A DNA stretch of 64,000 nt, taken from assembly GCA_033439295.1 (NCBI GenBank), contig JAVTLE010000008.1, forward strand, positions 558,001 through 622,000, read 5' to 3'. The DNA is from Deuterostichococcus epilithicus. Taxonomy: Eukaryota > Chlorophyta > Trebouxiophyceae > Prasiolales > Stichococcaceae. The position numbers were made by a program, and so were the translations under genes. The notes under the pieces were generated by a model that saw only the letters and a list, made by a program, of their open reading frames with translations, had not been told where the DNA came from and made no database searches. This document shows, one piece after another, positions 36,201-46,861 of this stretch (positions within the stretch are counted from its first letter, which is position 1; every line of letters begins with the position of its first letter).

Positions 36201-39200
36201 TCTGCGGCACATTGCAGCACCACAACCGCGTGTTGGACGACTGCAAGGCAAGCATGCAGAAACGAGCTTCGCAGGCACCTTGGCGGTGCTGGCGCCGGCG
36301 TCGGTGCGCGCCTGGTCGGCGGAGGCCTGTGCCGCCTCCAGTTGCAGGGGCAGCTCCGCCAGCTCCTCGTTGGCGGCCGCGAGCTCGCTCTCCAACGACG
36401 CCTTCTGCCCCTCCAGCCTCGCCAGCTGCGGGACAGAGCAGTACAAGCCTGCAACTGCAGCTTGAAATAGCATACAACTGGTGAACACATAAAGCTGCTT
36501 GCATCTAAGCTTGGGGTTCAGGTGTTGCTAAACCACAGCAGCTCGGACCAACACCCTCGTTGTGCATCTCCGCAGGCAGGCTGTGCATCTTCACCCAGGG
36601 ATGGTCATGCGCAGCTGTCTCCCAGCACCGACAAACCCCCCACGACCGAAGTTGCAAACACACCTGCTGCACGGCGGAGTGGCGCTCCGCCTGGGCGGCA
36701 GACAGCTCCCGCCGAAGCCGCTCCAGCTCCGCGGCCTTTGCGTTTTGGCTCTCCTGCTGCATCGCCACGTCGGACTGCAGATTCGCCTTCTCCATGTCCA
36801 GGCCCCGGATCTGCAGGGGCAGGAGTTGAGTGCGGGTGAGAACGAGTGGGAGTGTCGGGGGGACGATGCGCCAGCAGGAGCCGTCCTGCTTCTGTGTGCC
36901 CCCAAGCGAGGCATGCACGCCTGCTTCAAGACATCGGTTGGACCGCGCCCCAGATCCGCCCTGCCATCTCCAGAGCGCAGCTGCAAAATCGGCGTCAATG
37001 CCAGGAGCCCGAATGCGGTTGCAGCTGCGGCTGCGAGCCGGTGTCAGAGCAGGGGAGCCCCGATGACAGCTGCCGGCAGCCCCGCTGGAGGCGCGGTCGG
37101 GCGTGGCTGCTTCGTAGCAACCAACCTGGTTGGTCAGCCGCCCGATCTCTGCCTCTGCGGCGGCGCGCGCTGCGGCGGCTCGCGACGCCTCGCGGCGGGC
37201 TGCGGCGGCGGCCTCGACCTCCCGCGCATGCCGCGCCAGCACTGCCTTCAGGTCCACCTCCAGGGCGCCGCGGCCGGCCTCCGCCGCCCGCTTCTCCCGG
37301 CCCACCGCCTTCACCTGCAGCGGACGGGTTTGGCACGTTTGAAAGCGGTGTGCAATTGCACGCTCGGCGGCAGGAACAGTACATGTCACCTGAACGGAGA
37401 AGCACCACACGGTCGGTCATGCGGATTGGTAGACAGGTCAAAGGCAGAGGCACCTCAGCGCGCAGCTCGGCGGCCTCGGCGCCGATGGCGGCGTTCTGCG
37501 CCTGCGCCGCCTGCAGCTGGCGCGACAGCGCGTCCAGGTCCGCCACGCCGCCCGCGTGCCGCTCGATGTGCGACTGCAGGTCTGTCTCCAGCGCCGCCTG
37601 TGCCGCCAGGGTTCGGGGAGGTCACAACCGTGCCTCCGTGACGGACTCTGCGGCGGCCAGTGGTGCATGAGCGCGCAAGAATACGGCCCCCCGGCACGGC
37701 CAACGTCTGCCCACTTGGCGTGACCAGCTGGCTTTCTTGTTGCCAACAGTCATTGGTGGGCGTCATCGATTGATGACTTAGTGGAAGCTGCCGACAGATG
37801 AATGCAAAGGACGCTGGCAGAGTGGGTGGCAGGCGCCCTGCCTTGGCCTTCTCGGCCGCCTCCAGCTGCGAGGCAAGTGCGGAGGCCTCCTCCCGCGCCG
37901 CACTGGCCTCCGCCTGCGCCGCCGCCAGCTCCGTCGTGGCGCCCGACAGCTGCGCCTCCAGCGCGGCCCGCTCCGTCTGCGCGCATGACGACAATGCCGC
38001 CACAGCTCAGCCGCAAGCCTCCGAGTCCCTTGCTGCTGCCTTGCTGCTGCCCCAGCCCCCAAATCCCCCCCCGCCCCTCCCCCTTTGCTTGCAGCTGGTT
38101 GGTGCACCCTGGGCTGCGCCTTTGTGCGCTCCTCTGTGCCACGCACAGCACATGCGCTGGGAGGTCCAGCTTCCGGCGTTCGCCATCACGTCACGCGTGG
38201 CAGCAGCAGCAACAGCGCAGAGTTGCAAGCTCCCCACCTGCACGCGCTGGAGCTGGGACGAGGCGTCAGCCTGCGCCGCAGCCTGCCGCGCTGCATGCTC
38301 CGCCTCCTCCGCCAGGCGCCGCTTGGCGTCCGCCTCTGCCGCCCGTGCAGCCTCCAGGTCCGCCTGCGGGAATGGCAAAGCAGTCACGAGCTTGCGAGCC
38401 GTCAGCACACCATGTGGTGCCGTCTTGACGAGGAATCAGAGAGACGCCGACGGCTGCGGCAGGCGTGGTGTGCGCATTCAGAACGTGGGGCATTGCCCAC
38501 AGGTCGGGACGCTTCTCGCAGGTCGGGCATGCGGTCTCCTGAGACTCGTGCGAGATTTTGCGCCCTATGCAGCTAGCTATCCAGCCTGCAACCGCACCCG
38601 CAGCTCCTCGACGGCGGAGGTGTCCTGCTGCAGGGTGGAATTCTCCACATGCCGCAGCCGCTCCGCAAAGGCGTCCCGCTCCGCGCGCATCGCCTCCACC
38701 TTTTCCTTCGCCACCTGGCGTCAGCAAGTCAAAACTTCAGTATCCCTTGCAGCCTTTGCCACCCCACGCAGCGCCAGGGCAGAGCTTGTGCTGTGCCCCC
38801 CTGATTGCAAGGTGGTCCTTGGTCAAGGGCCGCTCGAGTGTAGCAGCGGCATCACCATGGCACGCGCGCCATGCTGCCCGGCGGTGCTCATGCAAGCAGT
38901 CATGCCGAGGGCAGGCGCGTGCCTGCTCGAGGTCGGAGTTGGCGGCTTCTACGCGCCGCAGTCGCTGCCGCAGCGCCTGGAAGTCGCCGCTGGCGGCGGT
39001 CGCTAGCTCGTCCTGCGGGTCACACCAGCATGCAACATGATGACATCGAGCTTCTGCGTACTGCCATGGTGGCATGCACCCCGTGCTGAAGCCGAACCGG
39101 GACGAGCTGCGCCCTAAATCTGAAGTGTGCCAGCCGCACCGTCTGTCCCTGGCCGCATTTTGGAGTATCTTCCCCTCGTCAGCTCACCTGCAGGCCCGCG

Positions 39201-40075
39201 GTGCGACGGCCCAGCGACGTGTAGCGCCGATTCAGGTCCTCCAGCTGCGCCATGAGCCTGTGCACGTCGTTGTCCAGGCTGCGGTTGACGTCGCGCTGCG
39301 CCGACAGCAGCATCTCTGTCTCCTCCAGCCTGCAGCATGAATCGAGGCGCACGGCGTCGGCGAGGATCGTCAGCTGTTTTGCTACCATGTTGTGCTGTTC
39401 GTGTCCTGCTGAGATGCCGGACTGGCCGCAGAAGGTCCTCATGCTCCTCCCGATGCGCTGGAGGGCGTGGGGTACCGTGCCGCTCAATCCCTCCTTCCTC
39501 CTGTCCTCCCGGCAGGTGCAAGCTGAAATGATGTGGCCTTGAGCAGCCAGGATAGCACCTGACAAAGCACAAATGGTCGATATTAAGATTGCAGCCCGTG
39601 CACCTTGTGATGAGGCCCTGCGTGCGGCCGGCTGGGGTGGTCGTGTCCGGAGTCCGCCGTGCGCCCCCCAAACCCATGGGAGTTGTCGATTGCGCCGCGG
39701 CCGGCGATCGGCGGGGCGTTGTCGTCGTCGCTGTCGCTGGGCTGCCAGGCGCCCGGGCACCTGCAGCAGTGCACGACGAGGTGCGGTGAAGGCAAATTTG
39801 CAGTCGAAGCAAGGCCTTTGCGAAATGCGCTATCAGTTTGTGTGCGAGCAGATTGGATCCAGCACTCAGCGCCATGCGGACGGACTGTGCACTACAGGAG
39901 AGTAGTTCGCACCTCTACTGGACGTTTGACGCTGCAGCTGCAGTTTCTGGGGGTGTGGATCCGGCTGAAACAGGGTCTTCGGGTCTCGCAGGTCGGTCCC
40001 GGATTTGACAGACAGCCAGGAAGATCCCCCGGCTTGCGCATCCTGTTTCTGCCCAGGCTTGGGCCCGCCTGGCAT
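27244..40075 (-). CDS. giant coiled-coil protein with C-terminal TKL-type protein kinase
   Basis: Twenty-seven exons give 1843 aa with all phases consistent: 39913-40075, 39604-39760, 39188-39329, 38923-39012, 38586-38714, 38238-38363, 37842-37976, 37454-37597, 37126-37314, 36664-36810, 36279-36425, 35833-36000, 34862-35587, 34353-34554, 33984-34096, 33553-33705, 32757-33295, 32116-32543, 31726-31946, 30490-30813, 30026-30208, 29588-29768, 29131-29230, 28709-28854, 28304-28416, 27781-27897, 27244-27492. After a basic N-terminus (MPGGPKPGQK) residues ~108-1480 are mostly heptad-like Leu/Ala/Glu/Arg coiled coil with Ser/Pro-rich linkers. The kinase follows WLVDPSQ: glycine loop GEGSFG at 1550-1555, Lys1570, HRDLKPTN with Asp1676, DMG (in place of DFG) at 1694-1696, APE ending at 1722, and ADVFSWG. 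The domain type resembles plant and algal TKL kinases; substrates are unknown. Five introns use GC donors. The coil and the kinase could be two genes, but phase continuity through 30490-30208-29768 favours one. Confidence 0.82.
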
Positions 40076-41076
40076 GGTGGTGCTGCCCTGCTTCTCCTGC
40101 TGTTGTTGATCTGACGACTTGGACAACACGCAGTCACCGCCACAGTCTCGGCGCCGGACCGATGTGCATCCCGCGCGACTGAATCTAATGTAGTTGCTGT
40201 GCTGTGCACGGCGGTCCAGAAAGACACGGCTGTGCACAGGGCTCTGAAGCTCTAGTGCTTCGAGGGGTGCGCGGACAGAAGACGCGGACCAATACTGGCT
40301 TCCTCGTCACGCGCCAACTGATTCTGCAGCCCTTGCAGACTCTGTTCGTCTGTGCAGTTGTGACCAGGTGTGCGAACGACCCGGCGGTCCAGCTGTACAA
40401 TTTTGAGCCAACTGACGTCTTCTGCTTCCAATGCGGCGGGACAACCCCACGAAGGATCGATCGCGCGGCAGTGCCTCTGTTAAGATTGGTACGATTTGCA
40501 ACAGTTGGCGGCGAGATACCTGCACTTGAAAGCGCATGGAGGAGCAATCGACTACAGGGGTGGGTCGGGCTAAATCCCTCATTACATAGGCGATTCAGCC
40601 CCCTTTGCAGAGCATTGGCACCGGCTCATTTGGCCCCTTCGGCCCGGAAGAAAGGAGGAAACCTAGGTTCAAATGTTGCAATCCGAATCATTGAATGGAC
40701 GCAGAACACAAGACATGCACCCTGCCGGGTAGCCGGGCATGGAGGAGTGCTGACATCAGCCCAAAGGGGGCTGGCGCACGCACAGGCGGTGGTCAATATG
40801 GCTTGGATACATCGTCAGTCACACACCGCTCATAGCTATTGCTCTAGTCAAGCAACCTCACTCTCTCAATGCCCCCCACTCAGAAAAATTCACTCCAACA
40901 ACCAACACAGGCCTCCTCAGTATCAAACACTTGACCAGGAACCTAGCAATACAGTCCAGAAACCAACGAAAAGCCTAGTTAGCAAAGCAGAGCCCGAAGT
41001 CTGTGGGTGCTTGCACCAGACGCCCTGTGTGAAAACAGTGTTGCTGGCCTGCAACGCCGCACGCCAGCAGCAAATC
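40076..41076. promoter_or_regulatory. 5' flank of the kinase gene
   Basis: About 1 kb between the kinase start codon and the stop of membrane protein B, both on -. It must contain the kinase promoter and leader. GC content is lower than in the exons. A 385-codon + strand open frame crosses it but has no recognisable content. No RNA gene is seen. Confidence 0.45.
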
Positions 41077-43791
41077 CTACCGCAATGCAGCTTGCACTCG
41101 GCCCCGCGCATGCTGCAGCGCAAATGTGCGGCGCTGCCGAACGTCCAGGCAGCGGCTGATGCACAGCGGCAGCGCCAGCCCCAAGACCGTCAGGGCTGCA
41201 CCTCCCACTGGCACGCAGCCTCCCTGGTACGGGTATGCTGGATACACCTCCGCGCACATCGATGGCAGGGCGGCCATAAACAGTGCGTAGTGAAGTGTTA
41301 TTGCTGGCGCAAACCAGTGCCACCGCAGCTGCGTGGAGATGCAGGAAACTTCGGTGAGTAGACTGCAAACGACATGCGGTGGGGATGCAACATGGAGGGC
41401 TGTGCAGGCACGCACTGCCTGCGCTGCATTGAGCATGGGCAGCTGCAGCATCTCAGAGATCCTCACCCGGTAGTGCAGCGCGAGCCAGGACAGGCACATG
41501 ATGCCGGTGTGTATCGCAAACTGGTTGACAGAGTTGCGCTTTGCCTCCAGCTCGGGTATGCCCATCACAGCTGGGTTCATGACCAGCCGCAGGTAGATTG
41601 CCAGGAAGGCCCACGAAACGAGCAGGACAGGCTCCCGCCAGGCGAAGTATCTGCAAGCCACAAATGACAGCAGTCGCTGCTGTGCACACCCTGAGGCAAG
41701 GCCGCGCTCGGGTCTGAACAAGCTGCTGGCACGCGTCTGCATCAGGTCACCTACAGCAAGCATGAGTGGCCAGGTCTAGCCAGCACCGGTCGAGGCAGAA
41801 TGGGGCAGCGCAGGGCGGGTGCGCACCGGCGCGGCGCGAGCTTGAGCAGCAGCAGTTGAGCCGCGAACATGGCGGCCCAGATGAAGTGCATGGCGGCGAT
41901 CCAGGTCCAGCGGAAGCGCAGCATCATTGCGTATGGCGGCAGGCAGCCGCAGACGAGCGCGCTCACCAGCGCAAGGGCGACCACCAGGAAATCATGCTGC
42001 AGAAATGAGGAACAAGTTGTTTGAGTACCCACAATGCAAGCCGATCAGACTTGCCCTCTACAGCGGCCTCTGGCCCGAACTGCAGGGGAGGCCCTGCAGC
42101 ATTGATGGTGATGCAGCTGTTGCAAATGGAGCCCAACTTGGTGTGCAATTTGCTGGAGAGGTGAACGAGTCGGGTCCGACGACCAGCAGGCGGCACCGCT
42201 AGGACGCCTCACCGTCTGTAACTGCTGCGCCTGCCAGAGGGCAAACTCCCTTTCCGCGCTTGCGCCACTGAAAGCCAGCGTGATTTGCGACTGCTGCAGC
42301 TCTGCGTCCGAGAAGGTCACACGAGCTGCTGCTTTGGCGTCCGGTTTCGCTGGCTCGCCACTGGCGTCGCTGCTGCTGTCGCCCGCCTGCTGGCCACCCG
42401 CCAGTGGGTCTGCCTCTGCGGGGCGCGAAGCGAGCGCCTGCCCAGTGGTGCGCCGGACGGCGCCGCCAGCTGGTGTGGCAGGCGCTTGCAGATGCCTGAT
42501 GCTGTCTGCGAGGCGCTGGCTGCGCTGATCCCGCACAGGAATGCCGGCGGCAGAGCCGTCCTCGTCGTTCCTGTCCCGGCCAAAGTCGGTGGCGCCTGTT
42601 CACATTCACGAGTCAAGCTGTCAGCTATCAGGCAGCTTCCTGCACAATGTTTGACGTTTGAGGTGCCGCCGGAAAGCATGCTGTCCAGCAGGACAATCGA
42701 GGAAGGCTTGCCTGTGGCAGACTGTTCCCGGCAGCCATGCAGCTCCTGATCGGAGCCTGCCTGCAGATTTAAAGGCTGCAGCGTGAAGGACGGCACCACT
42801 GCCAGGCTGCCGCCGCCGTGCACGTCCAGAGCGTTCAGCGCCCGGTCGATGCCAGCAGCGATGACGGAGACCCCGGCAGGCAGAACATCGCCCAGTGCAT
42901 ACGCCAGGGTGGCAGCGTTCCTGCAGGCGTGCACAGAAGTCTGGATCCAATTGCTGCGCTGCAGAAGACCCACTGCCGCACTGTGTGCCAGCACATGCAT
43001 GCCTGTCACAGCCAGTCAGAGCAGAAGGGTTCCTACCGTGCGAGCGATGCAGGCGAGGTGTTGTTCAGGTACTGGACCACCAGGCAGCCGTCGCAAAACT
43101 CCTCCTGGTCCAGGGCCTCCGTCGGCGCTTGTACCGGCACCAGCAGCCGCACGGCGTCCAGCCGCTCGGGCGACGGCTCGAGCCTCGGCTCGCCGGTGTC
43201 TATGCAGCCGCCCTCCGGCGAGCTGACGGCGTCCAGGACCGAGAACCGCGTGGCGCCGTCCTCCAGCAGGTTGCTCGTGGCCACTAGCACATCGAGTTGC
43301 GCCTCCCAGGTTAAGCTGCATCATGGTTGTGAACACGTGCCGTAGGTGAACTACACATGAGGAGGCAGCAAGAACGAAGTTGCTGACGTTCGTTGCACAT
43401 GGTCTGACAGGAAGTCAGGACGTGTCAGCTTCATGTCCGGCTGGCTGAAGGCAAAAAGGACTGTGATGGCCTGCGTGAGCAGCAGCCGTCAGTCCACTGT
43501 GTGCTGGATAGCTGGAGCACTACACCTGATGGACAGCACGCCTGGGAGAAGGACCTGCGCCGCCCGCTGAAGCGCGGCTGCCGCTGTGGTGCCGTCGCCA
43601 TCACCTGGGTCGGGTACAACCGCGCGGGCCGGACCAGCGGCGCACTCAGACAGCCTGCGTACGAGGTTCTGCGCAAACGAGGCTACATCATTCATGTGAT
43701 CGCTGCGAAGCCGGGGCTGCAAGGCGTCCGAGGTTTCAAGTAGGTACAATTGCGTGAGCTTGTCGTTGCACCGCAAGTCGTCGCCGCAAAT
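41077..43791 (-). CDS. multi-pass membrane protein of unknown function (paralogue B), 5' end unresolved
   Basis: Seven exons join in phase: 43555-43791, 43037-43302, 42761-42920, 42213-42524, 41827-41996, 41419-41650, 41077-41328 (at least 542 aa). The 41419 donor could instead be a GT at 41416, adding one Ala; the acceptor at 43302 is weak. The N-terminal half is soluble (SNLLEDGATRFSVLDA, RLLVPV, GCLVVQYL, LAYALGDVLPAG). The C-terminal ~220 residues hold about six hydrophobic helices (VVALALVSALVCG, FIWAAMFAAQLLLLKL, PVLLVSWAFLAIYLR, HTGIMCLSWLALHY, APAITLHYALFMAAL, GAALTVLGLALPLCI) and end in a basic tail. It shares at least four intron positions and phases with the + strand gene at 22736-26369. 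No ATG was found in the first exon, so exons above 43791 are missing. The 42761 donor is GC. Function unknown. Confidence 0.65.
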
Positions 43792-44060
43792 CTGCAACAC
43801 GCGCTCGACCAAATATGCGCGGAGCGAAGCAGAAGTTCAGCTTTTATTTCAAGAATATGCAAATAATGAGATTCGTTCGCCAAATCTGCCAAAAGAACCT
43901 CGCCAGGTCAGCGATGACGCACTGTGGCTTTACTCACGAAAACCTTTATCACACGTCACACGAGACAAAACCCCCTGTTGACAAATTGTTCTCGCTTGCT
44001 GACTGTGACTGTTGCTACCCTATCTGATCGACTGTCAGGCCAGTGCTCGAAACTCGATCT

Positions 44061-45702
44061 CTAATAGTTGAAACCGTTCAGCATAGCGGCGCCGTCAACC
44101 GTCAGCACCTGCCCCGTGAGGTAGGAGGCGGCTGGCGAGCACAGGAATGCCACAACGCCTGCGCATCACAACGATCTGTGTCTGTGTCATATTGCAGATC
44201 GGTTGAGACCAGCCAGCTTTCAGGCATGGGCGAAATGCCATATATTATGCCGATCCCGCGCACCCGAGACTTCATGTGTCTCGCCCACCCGCCGCATGGG
44301 CGTCCGGTCCAGCACCTTCTGCCTGTAGCTGGTGTCGGCCAGCACCTGATACCAAGCACAAGACACGGGCACTGCTGAATTTTCACTCCAGATTTGAACT
44401 GTTAGATGTTCAGGTCTTGAAACCGTGCTAGCCCACAGTGTCCATTGCCGGCGCGCCTCAAAAGCAGCAGGTGCCAGAGGCATGACACCCACCTGCTCGG
44501 CGAGATCTGTGCGAATGTACCAGGGCGCCACTGCATTCACCCTGATTCCGTCTAGCGCCCACTCGCATGCCAGGTTGCGTGTCAGCTGGTTCATCGCCGC
44601 TGCAGAGGGTGACAGATTCACAGCTAGGCCATTTCAGCTGGTTACCAGATGCTGCGAATGGCTTCGAAACATGTGTATTCCACACTGCATCAGTCTGAAT
44701 GGCAGTGCACGCTGCCGAACAGCAGCCCAAACAGCAGCACCTTTAGTCATGGCGTAGATGTTGCCTGTCCTGATTGCTGATGGTCCCCCGGCAACGGAGG
44801 AGTTCATGACGATGCTGCCGCGGCCTGAGGCCGCCAGCAGCGGGTGCGCCAGCTGCACAACACATATGGCACAAGTTGTACCTCATCCTCCGGAGTGGAC
44901 TGAGCACAGCATTCTCGAACTGACACGACAGCTTCCGACTGCATTATAGCAGGTCAACTTGGCCACACCTGGCACATGTTGAAGGCCGACTGCAGGTTGG
45001 CGTCCATCACATCCTGAAAGTCTGCTGCCGTAAAGTCCTGCACTTATGCTGCGCCTTGAGGCGTGGCCTTCAAACATACTCATCTGCAGCATCTGCATGC
45101 AGCTTCTGCATTGGGATCAATTCAATCTCAAACATCAGCGCACCACCATCGCCTTCCGAATATTCTTTCCAGCATTGTTGACCTGCGCGTTGCATAGGCA
45201 GGCTTCTGTGTGCCGCATCAACAGAAAAAGAGGGCAAGTCCCTGGGTTGCGCTACACACAGCAGTCTCATGCGGGTTCGGGTGTGGGTTAATTGCCGACC
45301 AGGATGTTGAGGCGACCCTCAAAGAGACCGGACGCCTGCAAGCCGCAGCAAGCCGTCAAGGTCCATCTAAAGCTCGATCAGTGCACCGCTCATCGCCGGT
45401 TGTGGCTCCAAAAAAGTTAGCCGCCACAGTCAGTAGGCGCCACGCACCTTCTCAATCAAAACCGAACGTCCAGACGCATCTGAAATGTCTGCCACAATGC
45501 CGTGCACGTCAAGTCCCTTCTCCCGCCACTGATCCAGTGCTGCCGTAAGCGTCTGCTCGTCTCTCCCGCATGTGAGCACCTTTGCGCCCAGGGCGGCAAG
45601 CTCCTCAACTATCGCGTGCCCGATGCCGCGCGTCCCGCCAGTCACGATTGCTGAGCAGCCGCTGAGTCCGAAGCGGGAAGCGGCTGTTTGAGTATCTGAC
45701 AT
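44061..45702 (-). CDS. short-chain dehydrogenase/reductase, tropinone-reductase-like
   Basis: This is an NADP(H)-dependent SDR of the classical type. Eight exons fit: 45448-45702, 45300-45335, 45147-45182, 44969-45037, 44741-44852, 44493-44599, 44264-44345, 44061-44158, giving 264 aa, the usual length. The cofactor motif TGGTRGIG is at residues 21-28, NNAG lies in exon 3, and the catalytic Ser (about 151) precedes Tyr165-AMT-Lys169. The C-terminal blocks ([28 protein letters not shown]) are those of plant tropinone reductases and their algal relatives. Real substrates of such relatives are usually not tropinone and cannot be read from sequence. No targeting peptide is obvious. Two exons of exactly 36 nt (12 codons each) code for the strand before NNAG and for NNAG itself. 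It is divergent from the mannosyltransferase gene. Confidence 0.95.
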
Positions 45703-46861
45703 GGTCGAGCTGATTGCTGAGCAGGTATTGATTTGAAGATGAAGATGCAAGGTCTGACGCAGTGCCGCTGCCGCTGCTGCTGCTGGGGATATTCTAGAAC
45801 AGTCTGGCGACCAGATGATGTCGCTGTCCGCAGCGTTGAGCAAGTACAGACACTGGGAAGAACCAAGGCTGTGCGGCTGCGGGGCAACGAGAAGATGAAT
45901 GTGTTCAAAGCCCTGAACAGATTTCTGCCCCGTGGATTACCTAGAACAACTGCGCACATGCGTACAAGCTGATTTGCCCCAGAACCGGGACATACCACCT
46001 TCGCTCACAGCCCTTTGTTTCAGCCCGCCAGCAAAACATTTCAGCTGGCACTGACTATCGAGGGAAGGATATCGGAAGAGCGACACTGGTCGGTCAGCCA
46101 GTTACACGTTTTTTGTCAGACCCATACTTGTAGCTGACACTTTTGCCTCCGTTGCAGAATTCTTCCGGCGTGTACGTTATCGGCGCAAGGTCTTGTGACG
46201 TTCAAGTCTGTGCAAAGCAGCAGTCCCAGTCGCGCGAATGACCTGAACTTGGCAACTCCGGGAAGTGTTGCACGACAGCCGCTTTGTTCGCCACCGGCTC
46301 GCGCCTCAGCAGCGCCGACCTTGCGGCGCGTCCCTAGCGCTACTTGCGGTAATCCTACAGCGGTCGCAGGCGGCAGCCCTGCAGCAGTCTGTGCCGCAAA
46401 GAGCATATTCGAGGCCTCTCCGGCTTTGACGGTACGCAGCGTACGCGTACGCTCGAACGTTTTGGAACTGAAACTCTGGCGCTGCTCCTTGCAGGCTCCG
46501 TGAACAGCGGCTAGTCAGCGGCCACGACAGGCAGCGCAGCTTCAGAACAGAAACCTGGCACCAGGCTGGCCTCAGATCTGCAAGCAAGATCAGCCGGCAC
46601 AGTTCGCACTGAGGGTGATCAGGCGGCCACTGTACTCGCGAGCCGGTGGAGGCTGTGCCTGACCAGCAAGTCGGAAACGCATTAGCCCCAAGTCACACAG
46701 GACATCCCCGGCCATCCAGCGGTGCCGGCGGCCTGGGGTGGCGTGACCTGCTCGCCGCCTGCCACTGCACTGCCAGTTGACCTGCCACCGCGGGCAGCAT
46801 TCAGGCGGCAAACGGCAGCGGCGGCGGCGCCGGGCGCGGCAGTGCCCGGCCCGCTTCACAG
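45703..46861. promoter_or_regulatory. divergent intergenic region SDR / mannosyltransferase
   Basis: About 1.16 kb between two start codons pointing apart. It contains a perfect 16-bp palindrome AGCGTACGCGTACGCT at 46438-46453. No RNA gene or coding exon is supported. Confidence 0.5.
46438..46453. promoter_or_regulatory. perfect 16-bp palindrome upstream of the mannosyltransferase
   Basis: AGCGTACGCGTACGCT equals its own reverse complement and lies 409 bases before the ATG at 46862. It could be a binding site for a dimeric regulator; that role is inferred only from symmetry and position. Confidence 0.35.

Noticed and set aside
36562-37641. A 359-codon open frame on +
   Set aside because: It overlaps three well-phased coiled-coil exons of the kinase gene on - and has no recognisable content.
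40655-40720. A GGTTCAAAT stretch resembling a tRNA T-loop
   Set aside because: No acceptor stem, D-arm or anticodon arm can be formed around it.
40204-41361. A 385-codon open frame on +
   Set aside because: It has no recognisable domain and runs antisense through the last exon of membrane protein B. Its composition looks like read-through of non-coding DNA.
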